Shown: positions 25,532 to 35,184, counted from the first letter of the stretch. The stretch: 64,000 nucleotides of DNA from Tellurirhabdus bombi (GCF_021484805.1 NZ_CP090557.1:1748001-1812000); one strand, 5' to 3'. Numbers and translations: made by a program. The notes: generated by a model from the sequence alone, not told the origin.

Positions 25532-27334
25532 TTATTCTGTTATTTCAAACTGTAATTTAACCAAATTTGCGTACAGACCATCTTCCAGCAGGCTAAGCTC
25601 ATCGTGTTTACCCGACTCAATAATCTGGCCGTCACGAATGACGTAAATCATATCTACCTTACGAATCGTTGCCAGACGGTGGGCAATAATGATCGTGGTT
25701 CGGTTCTGCATCAGCTCATCCAGCGCATCCTGCACCAATCGCTCCGATTCGGCGTCCAGCGAGCTGGTTGCTTCGTCAAGAATCAAAATGGCCGGATCTT
25801 TCAGGATGGCCCGGGCAATAGCAATCCGCTGCCGTTGACCTCCCGATAGCTTAACGCCCCGTTCGCCCACAATCGTCTGAAATCCTTCTGGAAAAGATTC
25901 GATGAATTCAAGAGCGTTGGCTTTGCGGGCGGCTTCCAGTACTTCCTGTTCGGTCGCGTTGGCCTTACCATAGGCAATATTTTCCTGAATTGTACCGCCA
26001 AAAAGCATGACTTCCTGCGGAACAACGGCAATATTTTGGCGTAAGTGCGTGATGTTGTAATCCTGAATGTTCTGCCCGTCAACCGTAACGCTTCCGGTAT
26101 CGATGCCGTAGTAACGCAGCAGCAGCTGAATGATGGTGGATTTACCCGCACCACTTTGCCCAACGAGCGCAATTTTACGACCGGCATCAACCCGCAGAGA
26201 AATGCCTTCCAGAACTGGAACATCAGGGCGGGAAGGATACGAAAAATGCACATCCTGGAACGTAATGTCGCCCCGAATTGGCTTGGCAGTAACAACATCG
26301 TCCGTATTGACCTCTGATTTTTCCTCCAAGATTTCCAAAATGCGCTCCGAGGCACCAATGATGCGTTGCACCTGCGCGTACATGTCGCCCATACCACCCA
26401 CAGAACCGCCAATAAAGCCGGTATAGAAGATAAACTCAATCAGGCTCGACAGCGGCATTTGGCCCGAAAGAACCAGGTTTCCACCGTACCACATGATACC
26501 AATCACGCTGCTGAAAAGCGCAAAAATGACAAACGAAACAAAGGCGCCCCGGTACCGAACCGCGTGCAGCGCAATCGAAACGACTTTTTGCATGGCGGTT
26601 GAATACCGGTTAATTTCAAAACGCTCGTTCGTGAAGGCTTTCACCACGTTAACCGATTGCAGGGTTTCTTCGACAATGACGTTAGCCGTTGCCAATTCGT
26701 CCTGCACCTGCCGCGACATTTTCCGGATATAACGCCCAAAAATAATGGCCGCAATAATCAGCAGGGGCAAGGTCGCCAGCATGAAAAGGGTCAATTTCCA
26801 GGAGAGGTAGAAAATGATCGCCGTACCAACCACCAGCGTCGCAACCTGGCGGAACAGCTCGGCGAGCGTGAGGGATAAAACATCCTGCAACTGAGCCACG
26901 TCCGAAGAAATGCGGCTGGTTAGCTCACCAACGCGGTGTTTCTCGAAAAACGGCACCGACAACGTAATGATCTTGCTGTAAACCGCCTTCCGCACATCGG
27001 CCATGGCCCGTTCGCTAACCTGGGCAAAGAAATAAATTCGGAAAAAGGAAAAGAACGCCTGGACGATCAGGATCGCCACAAAAATCAGTACGACCTCGTT
27101 CAGGGTAAAGCTCGACTGGCCGCTGATAACGCTGGTTACCAGCCCCACTAGTTTTCCAAAGCTAAGCGTCGTTAGCGTGGAGAATACCAGGAAAATGAAA
27201 CCAATGATGAAATACGTCCGGTAAGGCCGGACAAACCGGAAAATGCGCAAGGTCTTCTGCAAATTCTCCTTGTTGATTTTCTTTTTATCTTCTGGAGCGA
27301 CCTCCTGGCCGGACCTCCCACCTCGTTTTGCCAT
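25532..27334 (-). CDS. ABC exporter, fused permease and ATPase (MsbA/multidrug type)
   Basis: 600 residues: six membrane helices in the first 330 residues, then an ATPase domain. Walker A GQSGAGKST lies near residue 390, the Q-loop at VVPQEVMLF, the signature LSGGQRQR near 495, Walker B ILILDEATSSLD near 515, and the switch IIAHRLATI. It acts as a homodimer in the inner membrane; lipid A precursors, lipids or drugs are possible cargo. A Lys-rich cytoplasmic N-terminus precedes the first helix. It comes first in the minus-strand run exporter, fur, MutS-like ATPase. Confidence 0.92.
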   Translation of the reverse strand: MAKRGGRSGQEVAPEDKKKINKENLQKTLRIFRFVRPYRTYFIIGFIFLVFSTLTTLSFGKLVGLVTSVISGQSSFTLNEVVLIFVAILIVQAFFSFFRIYFFAQVSERAMADVRKAVYSKIITLSVPFFEKHRVGELTSRISSDVAQLQDVLSLTLAELFRQVATLVVGTAIIFYLSWKLTLFMLATLPLLIIAAIIFGRYIRKMSRQVQDELATANVIVEETLQSVNVVKAFTNERFEINRYSTAMQKVVSIALHAVRYRGAFVSFVIFALFSSVIGIMWYGGNLVLSGQMPLSSLIEFIFYTGFIGGSVGGMGDMYAQVQRIIGASERILEILEEKSEVNTDDVVTAKPIRGDITFQDVHFSYPSRPDVPVLEGISLRVDAGRKIALVGQSGAGKSTIIQLLLRYYGIDTGSVTVDGQNIQDYNITHLRQNIAVVPQEVMLFGGTIQENIAYGKANATEQEVLEAARKANALEFIESFPEGFQTIVGERGVKLSGGQRQRIAIARAILKDPAILILDEATSSLDAESERLVQDALDELMQNRTTIIIAHRLATIRKVDMIYVIRDGQIIESGKHDELSLLEDGLYANLVKLQFEITE

Positions 27335-27391
27335 TGTTACTTGTTAATTGAGCGGTAGAGTCAGAACTCTTCAGCTACTTGTTTTCAATTA

Positions 27392-28360
27392 CTACTTTTC
27401 ATCAGCTAGCCCTTTGTAGCCCGATGCTTCAAACAGTTGTCGGGCGTTGGCATTGTTCATCAGTTCCTGGATGCCAGGGTCTTTATCATCATTGTATTTG
27501 CCCACAATCCGCCAGCCCAACCAGCGGCCAATGCCACCGGGTGCTTTCGGACCCACTTCCGACGTAAAGGGACGGTCGGCCAAATAACGCTCTTTTATGT
27601 TTGGATTCGTTTGGTACAGAAGCTGTGCATCAATAAAATGCGCCCAGACTGCTTCCTGAGCAGCATAAGTAGCCGTTAACTGCTTGTCAGAATAGCCAAT
27701 CACCAGGCTGTCGGGTACGTCAGGCAGCATGGTTTTGGCAAAAACGTAGCTCTTGCCGTAGTAAATCATGTCGGCCAGCAGCGTCTGATCGCGGCGATCT
27801 TCGGAATTATATCGTTTGGAAATCGCGAGGACAATAGCGGGAGCAATGTATTCTTTCTGGTATCTTTTCAGGATGTAATTCGGAACATCAGGGCGGTATT
27901 TAGCACTCGGTCCCGTAAACCAGTCGAGACCAATAACAATCAAACTATCCGTTATGGCCAGATCAGGACCCATAAAACCCGTGACGATACCGACCACTTT
28001 TGGCGGGTGAAAATCAGGGAAATTTGCCCGGATATTGGTAAACGCCTCCGACAACGCCCCGGCCAGATCACCTGCCGTACCGAAGGTTTCGTGCGTTTGA
28101 TCATACAATACTCTTAATTCCTTATCGTTTACCCGTTTGGATAGTTCGTTAACTAAGGCCGTGTCCTGACCGTAGTGCGTTGTGCCAAAATAAGCGCGCG
28201 CCACATCCCGGTTGTTGTTGAGCCATTCCTGTATATCTTCTGGTTTTCGGGTCTGGAACAATTGATCATCCGCACGCTGGACAGTGACGGGCTCCTGTTT
28301 GGAACAGGCATTGAAAATCAGTAAACTTACTAAGCCGATAATAAGTGGCAGACCCTTCAT
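27392..28360 (-). CDS. gldB: Gliding-motility lipoprotein GldB
   Basis: 322 residues from the ATG at 28360. The longer frame adds ten residues that break the lipoprotein signal. Signal MKGLPLIIGLVSLLIFNAC gives a lipobox Cys at residue 19. The rest follows GldB: FGTAGDLAGALSEAFTNI, VVGIVTGFMGPDLAITDSLI, IGLDWFTGP, and the C-terminal PGGIGRWLGWRIV. GldB is an envelope lipoprotein needed for gliding and type IX secretion in Flavobacterium. It is divergent from the PorT-like gene with a 38-base gap. Confidence 0.85.
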   Translation of the reverse strand: MKGLPLIIGLVSLLIFNACSKQEPVTVQRADDQLFQTRKPEDIQEWLNNNRDVARAYFGTTHYGQDTALVNELSKRVNDKELRVLYDQTHETFGTAGDLAGALSEAFTNIRANFPDFHPPKVVGIVTGFMGPDLAITDSLIVIGLDWFTGPSAKYRPDVPNYILKRYQKEYIAPAIVLAISKRYNSEDRRDQTLLADMIYYGKSYVFAKTMLPDVPDSLVIGYSDKQLTATYAAQEAVWAHFIDAQLLYQTNPNIKERYLADRPFTSEVGPKAPGGIGRWLGWRIVGKYNDDKDPGIQELMNNANARQLFEASGYKGLADEK

Positions 28361-28391
28361 TCGCACTTTTGGGGGTTCTGGGTAAAACATA

Positions 28392-28399
28392 CAAAATTA
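28392..28399 (-). promoter_or_regulatory. Bacteroidota -7 promoter box for gldB
   Basis: On the minus strand TAATTTTG matches TAnnTTTG exactly, 32 bases before the gldB ATG. It touches the start codon of the divergent PorT-like gene. Confidence 0.5.
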
Positions 28400-29340
28400 T
28401 GAAAAAAACCTACCCGCTCGACCACCTGGCGTGCCGTCGCGCGTTACTTTTGCTCGGAAGCACGAAACAGGGAATAGTAATGGGTGGATTGCTCCTTGTA
28501 GGGTTATTCCTCTTGACCCCAACGTATGGCCAAGTAACTGTTCAGAAGCCCCGAAGTAGAACACAGTCATCGAAGAATGAGTTCGACAAAAAACAGGACG
28601 ATCAATGGACGCATAAGTCTGGGAGTAAGCCCAATCGGCGGGCAAACAGCGCGGCTGACAAGGTATTCCGTCGCATTCAGGGCGATGACTACGAAGGGCC
28701 CGATTATGACCGTCCGTCCAAGCTGGTCGAAATGAGCTTTCGCGTAGCGCCTTCCTTGACGCTGAATACGGCGCACGGTACAGGTGAGTACGCGGGTTTC
28801 ACCAACAACGGAATGGGCGTACGAATGAGTATTGGGCCGACGCTGGATTATTATTTCTTCAAGGATCGTTACGCCTTCAGTTCGGGAATTTGGTACACGA
28901 TTGTTCGGTCGGGGTATCGGATTCCGGGAAGTTATGGTTCAGACACCTGGAATCCGGGCGCAACCATGAAAGAATCGGTGTATAACCTGCAATACGTACA
29001 AATTCCGTTAACGGCCAAGATGTACGCAAACAATTTGTTTCCCGATGCCCGTTTTTACATCCAGACCGGTGGCGTACTCGACATCAAATTAGCCGAAAAG
29101 CCACTGAACCAAGGCATTAATCGCCTGTATCAGGTGGCGGAACAAACAGGCCGGACGCGCCAGTATAGCCGGGGCGATTTTGCGTTATTGTTAGGTACGG
29201 GCATTCAGTACAAGCTGAATAATTCGCAGGCGGTTATTATTGGAATGACCTACCAGCGTGGTTTAACCAATGTCGCTCGGGGATCAGCGCTGGTCTCAAA
29301 AAGTCGGATTGTCTCGCTGGAATTGGGCCTAAAATTTTAA
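28399..29340 (+). CDS. PorT-like outer-membrane beta-barrel protein
   Basis: 313 residues from the ATG at 28399. The frame is open further upstream but would run into the gldB start region. A hydrophobic segment MGGLLLVGLFLLTPTYGQ at residues 28-45 suggests an export signal with a long charged N-region, or a start at that second ATG (28480). After a basic, Ser/Asn-rich linker come the alternating strands of an eight-stranded barrel and a C-terminal SLELGLKF that fits barrel insertion. PorT is part of the type IX secretion system, and the divergent gldB supports an envelope or motility role, though many paralogues of this fold exist. Confidence 0.7.
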   Translation: MKKTYPLDHLACRRALLLLGSTKQGIVMGGLLLVGLFLLTPTYGQVTVQKPRSRTQSSKNEFDKKQDDQWTHKSGSKPNRRANSAADKVFRRIQGDDYEGPDYDRPSKLVEMSFRVAPSLTLNTAHGTGEYAGFTNNGMGVRMSIGPTLDYYFFKDRYAFSSGIWYTIVRSGYRIPGSYGSDTWNPGATMKESVYNLQYVQIPLTAKMYANNLFPDARFYIQTGGVLDIKLAEKPLNQGINRLYQVAEQTGRTRQYSRGDFALLLGTGIQYKLNNSQAVIIGMTYQRGLTNVARGSALVSKSRIVSLELGLKF

Positions 29341-29400
29341 CATTTAGTCTAAAAAAATAAATGTTTCTTGTAGTATATTGGTCGCTATAAGCAAACATTT

Positions 29401-30846
29401 ATGAATAGAATAATTACTCTTTTACTCGCTGTAGTTCTTACTCCCTCATTTGCCCAGGAAATTTACAAACCCTTTTCAGTGGAGCGCGAGGCAGTCCCCA
29501 AAGGCGGCCCAGCATGGCTCGAAAAATTCATTGAGGTAAACCGGCGAATGCCCTATTCTGCCGAGGTCAGAAAAATCAAGGGAGTCACTTTTGTGTCAGG
29601 TGTGGTCGAGCCGGATGGCTCGGTTTCGGCCCTTCGTGTAACGCGCTCTTTCGATCCTGCCTGCGACCGGGAAGCGATGCGTGTGTTGAAGTTATTTAAG
29701 GCCTGGCAACCAGCCTTAAAGGAAGGAAAACCCGTTCGTCAGGAATTTACGTATGCCGTAAGATTTAGTCCGCAGTTGATCGGCGCCGAGCCAGACAGGA
29801 TTGTGGCGTATTATGACAAGCAGCAGCAACTTGTTGTGGATGAAGCGCAGGCGGCTTATCAGATAATTGCACCTGTCGACTCGTTGGGTTATCCGACCGC
29901 TGGGTCCACAATCTATGAACGGCGGGGAAAAGGCTGGAAAGAACGTGAAAAGTATGCCTTTTCCGAGAAAGAAAAATTCATTGATAATCCAGATAAAACG
30001 TCAGACACCGATTCCATTCGTGTGAAGCATATATTCATCCGGTTCATGGGGCGGTTGCAAGGAGAGCAGTATAGCTATTATCCGGATGGTAGTTTGTTTG
30101 CGGTGAGACGATATGATATGGGAAGACCCGCCGGGAAGTCCCGATATTACTATCCAAATGGTGTGGTAAAACGGGAAGAAGAACAACTAGGCGAAGACAA
30201 GGTGCGTATCTGGAACTGGTACTCAAATGGACAGATCAAACAGATCATGATTCAACAGGCTTCCAAGGGTGAATTTTCGGACCAGACTGAACTGTTGAGT
30301 CAATGGGACGCGTCCGGAAATCAACGGGTTAAAGATGGGCAAGGCGTGGCTCGGTTCGAATCCCAAGTAGAAGACGAAGGTCGGCTGATTGAAGAAGGCA
30401 GGGTTTTTGACGGAAAAAGAGATAGTATCTGGGTTGGGAAGGTAGAGGGGCGGCCTTTCTACCGGGAAACCTATTCGAACGGGCTGTGTCTGGGAGGGGT
30501 TTCTTTTACCACAACGGGCGATTCTACGGTTTACAAACAGTCAGTTCAATCCGCAGAGTTTAAAGGCGGGAAAGAGGCATTGTATCAGTTTCTAGGACAA
30601 ACTATGCGCTATCCGCCGGAGGCAGCGCGTAATCAGATCAAGGGGCAGGTAATAGTCAGTTTTGTTGTTTGTACCGATGGAACCTTGTGCGATTATGAAG
30701 CCTCGGGGCTTGAGGAAGAGAGTCTTAAGAAAGAAGCCGTCAGAGTAGTTAAAGCCATGAACGGAAGATGGACTCCCAGTATTCGGCATGGCAAGCCCGT
30801 TAGGACGCTATTTAATCTTCCCATTAACTTCGATCTTCAATACTAG
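29401..30846 (+). CDS. Exported TonB_C / MORN-type repeat protein, copy 1
   Basis: 481 residues with a signal peptide (LTPSFAQ). Two TonB C-terminal-like domains flank a central repeat region. The first is at about 45-115 (VSGVVEPDGSVSALRVTR, KAWQPALKEGKPV). The second is at about 385-480 (GQVIVSFVVCTDGTLCDYE, GRWTPSIRHGKPV). Between them are YwqK/MORN_2-like repeats such as YSYYPDGSLFAVRRYD, YYYPNGVVKREE and WYSNGQIKQ. It lacks the membrane helix of true TonB, so it probably acts in the periplasm or at the surface as a binding or scaffold protein. The next gene is its paralogue. Confidence 0.75.
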   Translation: MNRIITLLLAVVLTPSFAQEIYKPFSVEREAVPKGGPAWLEKFIEVNRRMPYSAEVRKIKGVTFVSGVVEPDGSVSALRVTRSFDPACDREAMRVLKLFKAWQPALKEGKPVRQEFTYAVRFSPQLIGAEPDRIVAYYDKQQQLVVDEAQAAYQIIAPVDSLGYPTAGSTIYERRGKGWKEREKYAFSEKEKFIDNPDKTSDTDSIRVKHIFIRFMGRLQGEQYSYYPDGSLFAVRRYDMGRPAGKSRYYYPNGVVKREEEQLGEDKVRIWNWYSNGQIKQIMIQQASKGEFSDQTELLSQWDASGNQRVKDGQGVARFESQVEDEGRLIEEGRVFDGKRDSIWVGKVEGRPFYRETYSNGLCLGGVSFTTTGDSTVYKQSVQSAEFKGGKEALYQFLGQTMRYPPEAARNQIKGQVIVSFVVCTDGTLCDYEASGLEEESLKKEAVRVVKAMNGRWTPSIRHGKPVRTLFNLPINFDLQY

Positions 30847-30895
30847 CGCTGCCAGAAGACACGGTAAAACCTCAAATACGGCATATCGCACGTTT

Positions 30896-32314
30896 ATGAA
30901 AACATTTCTTACCTGTTTCCTCTTTGTCGCCTTTACTACTTCGTTTGCCCAGGAAATCTACAAGCCCTTTGCGGTTGAAAAGGAAGCCATTCCCAAAGGC
31001 GGGTATGCGCTGCTGGAAAAGTTCATTCAGGCCAACCAGCATATGCCTTACTCGGCGGAGGTGAAGAAGGTTAAAGGCACCCTTTATGTCTCTGGCGTTG
31101 TCGAACCCGACGGTTCGGTTTCAGATGTCCATGTAACGCGTCCGTTGGAACCCGCCTGCGACCGGGAGGCCGTTCGGGTGGTGAGTCTGTTTAAAGCTTG
31201 GGAGCCCGCCTTGAAAGATGGCAAGCCCGTTCGGCAGGAGTTTACCTACAGCGTAAAATTCTCGCCCACACGGACGGGGGCTGAGCCGGACAAGATCGTT
31301 AACTTCTACGACGAGCATGGAAATTTAGTGATCGACGAGCAAAAGGCCCAATTCCGCCAGATTACTTTGGTCGATTCTTTGGGTTATCCAATAGCAGGGC
31401 CCAGCGTATACAAGCGTCAGGATGCTGACTGGAAATTGCATCAGACCGATAGTTTATCGGTCGAAACGCGTTTCGTCTTAGGCCAGAAGCGCCCGGTAGC
31501 CGATACGATCCATCTCAAGCTGTTAGCAATTAAAGACAAAGATAGCCGCTATCAGGGGCTGCAATACTCTTTCTATCCTGATGGCGCGCTGTATTCTGTC
31601 GAATTGTACGAAGCCGGAAAGTCGAAAGGAAAGACAACCTGCTATTACCCAAATGGGCTGGTCCGTTTACAAACAGATTACAATCAAGCTCAGCCGCTCG
31701 AACACAGATGGTACGCCAATGGTCAGGTAAAGCAAGTGGCGACGGTAACCGGGGACATGCCTTGGGAAACTACGATCATCGATCAGTGGGACTCGCTCGG
31801 AAATCAACACGTTAAGTTAGGTGAAGGCATGGCTCGAACCGAATTTTTCAACTTTAGGGGGTGGGTTATCGAAGAAGGAAAAATCAAAAGCGGTTTGCAG
31901 GAAGGAATATGGGTCGGAACTGTAAACGGCCAGTTAAGTTATCGCGATAAATACACCAAAGGGAAGTTCGTAAGCGGCGTCTCCTACGGCTCGGATCTCG
32001 ATTCTGTCCGATATAAAAGAATAGCTCAGCTGCCTGAATTTAGCGGCGGGCTGAAGGGAATGTTCAATTTAATCAGACGGAAAATAGAGTCTTCGCCTGA
32101 TTTTGCCTTTAAGGGTATGCATGGTCAGGTCAAGGTAGCGTTTACCGTATGCACAGATGGAACCTTGTGTAATTTGAAAGTTGTGGAAGGAATTCGGAAA
32201 GACATCGATGAAGCTGCGTTACAGCTAGTGCAGGAGACTAGCGGAAGGTGGAAGCCCGCCGTGCGGCGCGGACGTCCCACCGAGGTCGGTTTTCAAATCC
32301 CGATCAGTTTCTAG
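30896..32314 (+). CDS. Exported TonB_C / MORN-type repeat protein, copy 2
   Basis: 472 residues from the ATG at 30896, which gives a signal peptide ending FTTSFAQ; the open frame upstream overlaps copy 1. Domain order and motifs follow copy 1 throughout: EIYKPFAVEKEAIPKGG, VSGVVEPDGSVSDVHVTR, YYPNGLVRLQTDY, WYANGQVKQ, and a terminal TonB_C domain with VAFTVCTDGTLCNLKV and GRWKPAVRRGRP. The N-terminal quarter is the most conserved part between the copies. The 49-base spacing and common strand point to a local tandem duplication. Function unknown. Confidence 0.75.
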   Translation: MKTFLTCFLFVAFTTSFAQEIYKPFAVEKEAIPKGGYALLEKFIQANQHMPYSAEVKKVKGTLYVSGVVEPDGSVSDVHVTRPLEPACDREAVRVVSLFKAWEPALKDGKPVRQEFTYSVKFSPTRTGAEPDKIVNFYDEHGNLVIDEQKAQFRQITLVDSLGYPIAGPSVYKRQDADWKLHQTDSLSVETRFVLGQKRPVADTIHLKLLAIKDKDSRYQGLQYSFYPDGALYSVELYEAGKSKGKTTCYYPNGLVRLQTDYNQAQPLEHRWYANGQVKQVATVTGDMPWETTIIDQWDSLGNQHVKLGEGMARTEFFNFRGWVIEEGKIKSGLQEGIWVGTVNGQLSYRDKYTKGKFVSGVSYGSDLDSVRYKRIAQLPEFSGGLKGMFNLIRRKIESSPDFAFKGMHGQVKVAFTVCTDGTLCNLKVVEGIRKDIDEAALQLVQETSGRWKPAVRRGRPTEVGFQIPISF

Positions 32315-32322
32315 ATTAACAA

Positions 32323-32350
32323 AAAAGCCCGGCCAACCAGCCGGGCTTTT
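32323..32350. terminator. Bidirectional intrinsic terminator
   Basis: AAAAGCCCGG, 8-base loop, CCGGGCTTTT. It lies between the convergent TonB_C copy 2 and serS, and has a T-run in both directions. Confidence 0.9.
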
Positions 32351-32368
32351 CATTAGATAAAATTACCT

Positions 32369-33640
32369 TTAGGAAATCGTGTCGAAGCCGCAATACGGAA
32401 CCAGTACCGCTGGAATACGAATGCCTTCCGGTGTCTGATTATTCTCTAAAATAGAGGCCAGAATACGTGGCAGAGCCAGCGCCGATCCGTTTAGCGTGTG
32501 TAGTAACTGGGTTTTGCCTTCTGTCTTATACCGCAGTTTTAAGCGGTTGGCCTGGTAGGTTTCGAAGTTGGAAACAGAGCTTACTTCCAGCCAACGCTGT
32601 TGAGCAGCTGAATAAACTTCCATGTCGAAAGTCAGCGCCGACGTAAAGCCCATATCACCGCCGCAGAGCCGCAGCACCCGATACGGCAACTCCAGCTTTT
32701 TCAACAGCGACTGAACGTGCAGGCTCATCTCTTCCAGCGCCTGGTACGATTCTTCGGGTTTTCGAATCTGCACCACTTCTACTTTATCAAACTGGTGCAG
32801 GCGATTCAAGCCGCGCACGTGCGCTCCCCAGGAGCCAGCCTCGCGCCGGAAACAGGGCGTATAGCCCACATTTTTAATCGGCAACTGGTCTTCCGAGACA
32901 ATGACATCCCGGTACAGGTTGGTAATGGGTACTTCGGCGGTAGGAATCAGGTACAGCTTCTCTTCTTTGACGTAGTACATCTGGCCTTCCTTGTCTGGCA
33001 ATTGCCCCGTTCCAAAACCTGACTCTTCATTGATGACAATCGGGGGCTGAATTTCGAAATAACCAGCCGCCAGCGCTTCGTCCAGGAAAAAATTGATCAA
33101 GGCCCGTTGCAGACGCGCGCCCTTACCTTTGTAGACCGGAAAACCGGCGCCTGTAATCTTAACGCCTAATTCAAAATCAATAATGTCGTATTTTTTGATA
33201 AGCTCCCAGTGAGGCTGTGCATCGGCAGGTAGGGTAGGAACATCGCCATGCGTCAGCACCACCTCGTTGTCTTCGGCGGAGCGACCTTCCGGGACACTGC
33301 TATGGGGCAGGTTCGGAATTGTTACCAGCACGTCCTGCAACTGTTGCTCAATGGCTTTGAGGTCATCTTCCAGCCCTTTGGAGATAAACTTAAGATCTGC
33401 GGTTTCCGTTTTGGCGGCTTCGGCAGCTTCTTTTTGGCCGCTTTTCATCAAAGCACCAATTTCTTTGGCCTTCGCGTTGGAGCGGGCCAGTACATTGTCA
33501 AGTTCTTTTTGGGTATCGCGCCGCTGTTGGTCAATATCCAACACCTGCTCAACAATGGCTTCTGCCTGCGGAAAGTTTCTTCTTTTCAGGCCAGCTATAG
33601 TGGTTTCTTTATTTTCGCGGATGAACGGGACTTGAAGCAT
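32369..33640 (-). CDS. serS: Seryl-tRNA synthetase
   Basis: 423 residues, full length. The N-terminal long coiled-coil arm (residues 25-105) that grips the tRNA is present, followed by the class II core: TGQLPDKEGQMYY, LIPTAEVPITNLYRDVI (motif 1 region), GYTPCFRREAGSWGAHVRGL (motif 2) and NGSALALPRILASILENNQ (motif 3). It charges tRNA-Ser. It has a -7 box 79 bases upstream and a shared terminator behind it. Confidence 0.97.
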   Translation of the reverse strand: MLQVPFIRENKETTIAGLKRRNFPQAEAIVEQVLDIDQQRRDTQKELDNVLARSNAKAKEIGALMKSGQKEAAEAAKTETADLKFISKGLEDDLKAIEQQLQDVLVTIPNLPHSSVPEGRSAEDNEVVLTHGDVPTLPADAQPHWELIKKYDIIDFELGVKITGAGFPVYKGKGARLQRALINFFLDEALAAGYFEIQPPIVINEESGFGTGQLPDKEGQMYYVKEEKLYLIPTAEVPITNLYRDVIVSEDQLPIKNVGYTPCFRREAGSWGAHVRGLNRLHQFDKVEVVQIRKPEESYQALEEMSLHVQSLLKKLELPYRVLRLCGGDMGFTSALTFDMEVYSAAQQRWLEVSSVSNFETYQANRLKLRYKTEGKTQLLHTLNGSALALPRILASILENNQTPEGIRIPAVLVPYCGFDTIS

Positions 33641-33718
33641 GGGTATTTTGCTATTGACTGCTATTCAAAATCTGATTTACAGGCAACTTCTGGGCTGCCA
33701 GCGTAAATATAAATGAAA

Positions 33719-33726
33719 CAAAACTA
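33719..33726 (-). promoter_or_regulatory. Bacteroidota -7 promoter box for serS
   Basis: Minus-strand TAGTTTTG matches TAnnTTTG exactly, 79 bases before the serS ATG. Confidence 0.45.
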
Positions 33727-33785
33727 ATAGCCGTGCGCCTTAGTTCTAAGCATCCTCCTGAAAACTTATCGGGCAACCGGCACAA

Positions 33786-35171
33786 TCATTTACCCCAAAA
33801 GGAAAGGCCAACCCAGAACAAAGTACTGCGGTTTTCTGCCTTCTTATTGATGAAATGGTTTAAATCGCTCATTCCCAGTGAAATTGGTCCAAGTCGGGCG
33901 GACATTCCCACGGCTACCTTTTTGTCTTCTCCAATGATCGAAACCGGAAAAGCCAGCTCGGCATCTTCGTCTTCAAAGCGGGGCGTAATGATGAACAAAT
34001 CGGGCAAAGGCTTGGGACCATCGGTTATGCTTGTGGTTTTAATGGCATTGATGTAAATCGCTGGCATAACCCGCAAATCGGCTTCCAGATGAAGTTGACG
34101 CTGCAAGGAGACGGTGGTGGCGCCTTCCGCCGATGGCCGGGGTGGAAGCGTTGAATTGGCGACGAGATAATCAACTGGATTATTTCCGAACGCATCCAGG
34201 GTTTCCTGATTCATGCTTTGGCTCAATGAACCGGCAAACGCTTGGCTGCCAGGGTATTTAATGGAGCCGCCATTCATTACCGACGCCGATAAACGGAGCA
34301 GATAAGCCGGACGGTCGTCGGTATAGGTCGTGTGTGGATCAAAAGTTTTGCCGGATCGGTTGTAACCTATTTCGTAGGTAGCACCCAGGTCATAGGCCCA
34401 GCCTGTGCCGTAACCCCCTGATAGACTAAATGATTGACGAGCAACGGTATAACTGCCCAGATATTGCGCGTTGATGAAATCGAGTGCCTTCTCGTCGGCA
34501 CCCGCCACATCCCGAATGGCGTAGCCACCCGCGGCGTTCAACGACTGCCGTTGAGCACCCACAATTCGCCGACCCGTTGCGCCTATTCTGAGGCGGTGCA
34601 ATTGGCCGTCGAAGACAACCAGTCCGTAAGTTAAACCCGCTTCGGCGTAGCTTTCGTTGGTCAGATTAAACGCAAAATTACCCGATGCTGGCTGCAAAAC
34701 CCGGCTACCCAGGCCACGGCGATAGGCTTCGGTCAGTGGCTCAGGCAGAGACGTTCCGTATACGTAATTGCGCATACGGGTATGTAACGCCAAACCATGA
34801 ACGCCCCCAAAGCGAATCAGGGCCGAAGGCCCAATAAGTTCGGAGTAAGAATTGGTGTTAGGCGCATCGGTCAGTGAGCCGACGGCGCGCAGGTCGCGGG
34901 CTAGCTGGTTGCTGTAGGGCAAGCGCAGGGTACCCATGTAGTCATCCGAAACCAGGTACTTAAACACGACTGGATTGATCGTAGCCATACCCGCTGCGGG
35001 AATAATTTGAAACCGATAACGGCTACCGGCGGCGGCCGACGGATTTTGCAAAACGCGGTATAAACCCCCGTAATTGCTACTGGATAATCCCGGAACAAAT
35101 TGAGCCTGAGCCGAAAAGGCAAAGCTAGTCAGGAGGGTAAGTACAGAGAGACTTAATCGAAACTGATTCAT
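33786..35171 (-). CDS. Exported beta-barrel protein, DUF5723-like
   Basis: 461 residues from the ATG at 35171 (MNQFRLSLSVLTLLTSF, signal ending AQAQ). The frame is open 22 codons further upstream, but that part overlaps the end of recQ and has no signal character. The mature protein begins FVPGLSSSNYGGLYRVLQNPSAA and continues with long alternating strands typical of DUF5723-like outer-membrane barrels, ending in STLFWVGLSFWGK. No enzymatic motif is visible. It starts 13 bases after the recQ stop and is likely co-transcribed with recQ. Confidence 0.7.
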   Translation of the reverse strand: MNQFRLSLSVLTLLTSFAFSAQAQFVPGLSSSNYGGLYRVLQNPSAAAGSRYRFQIIPAAGMATINPVVFKYLVSDDYMGTLRLPYSNQLARDLRAVGSLTDAPNTNSYSELIGPSALIRFGGVHGLALHTRMRNYVYGTSLPEPLTEAYRRGLGSRVLQPASGNFAFNLTNESYAEAGLTYGLVVFDGQLHRLRIGATGRRIVGAQRQSLNAAGGYAIRDVAGADEKALDFINAQYLGSYTVARQSFSLSGGYGTGWAYDLGATYEIGYNRSGKTFDPHTTYTDDRPAYLLRLSASVMNGGSIKYPGSQAFAGSLSQSMNQETLDAFGNNPVDYLVANSTLPPRPSAEGATTVSLQRQLHLEADLRVMPAIYINAIKTTSITDGPKPLPDLFIITPRFEDEDAELAFPVSIIGEDKKVAVGMSARLGPISLGMSDLNHFINKKAENRSTLFWVGLSFWGK

Positions 35172-35184
35172 GGAATGGATAAAG

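Noticed and set aside
25801-26439. Minus-strand open frame of 212 codons
   Set aside because: It is a second frame inside the ABC exporter ATPase region; the exporter frame holds all the motifs.
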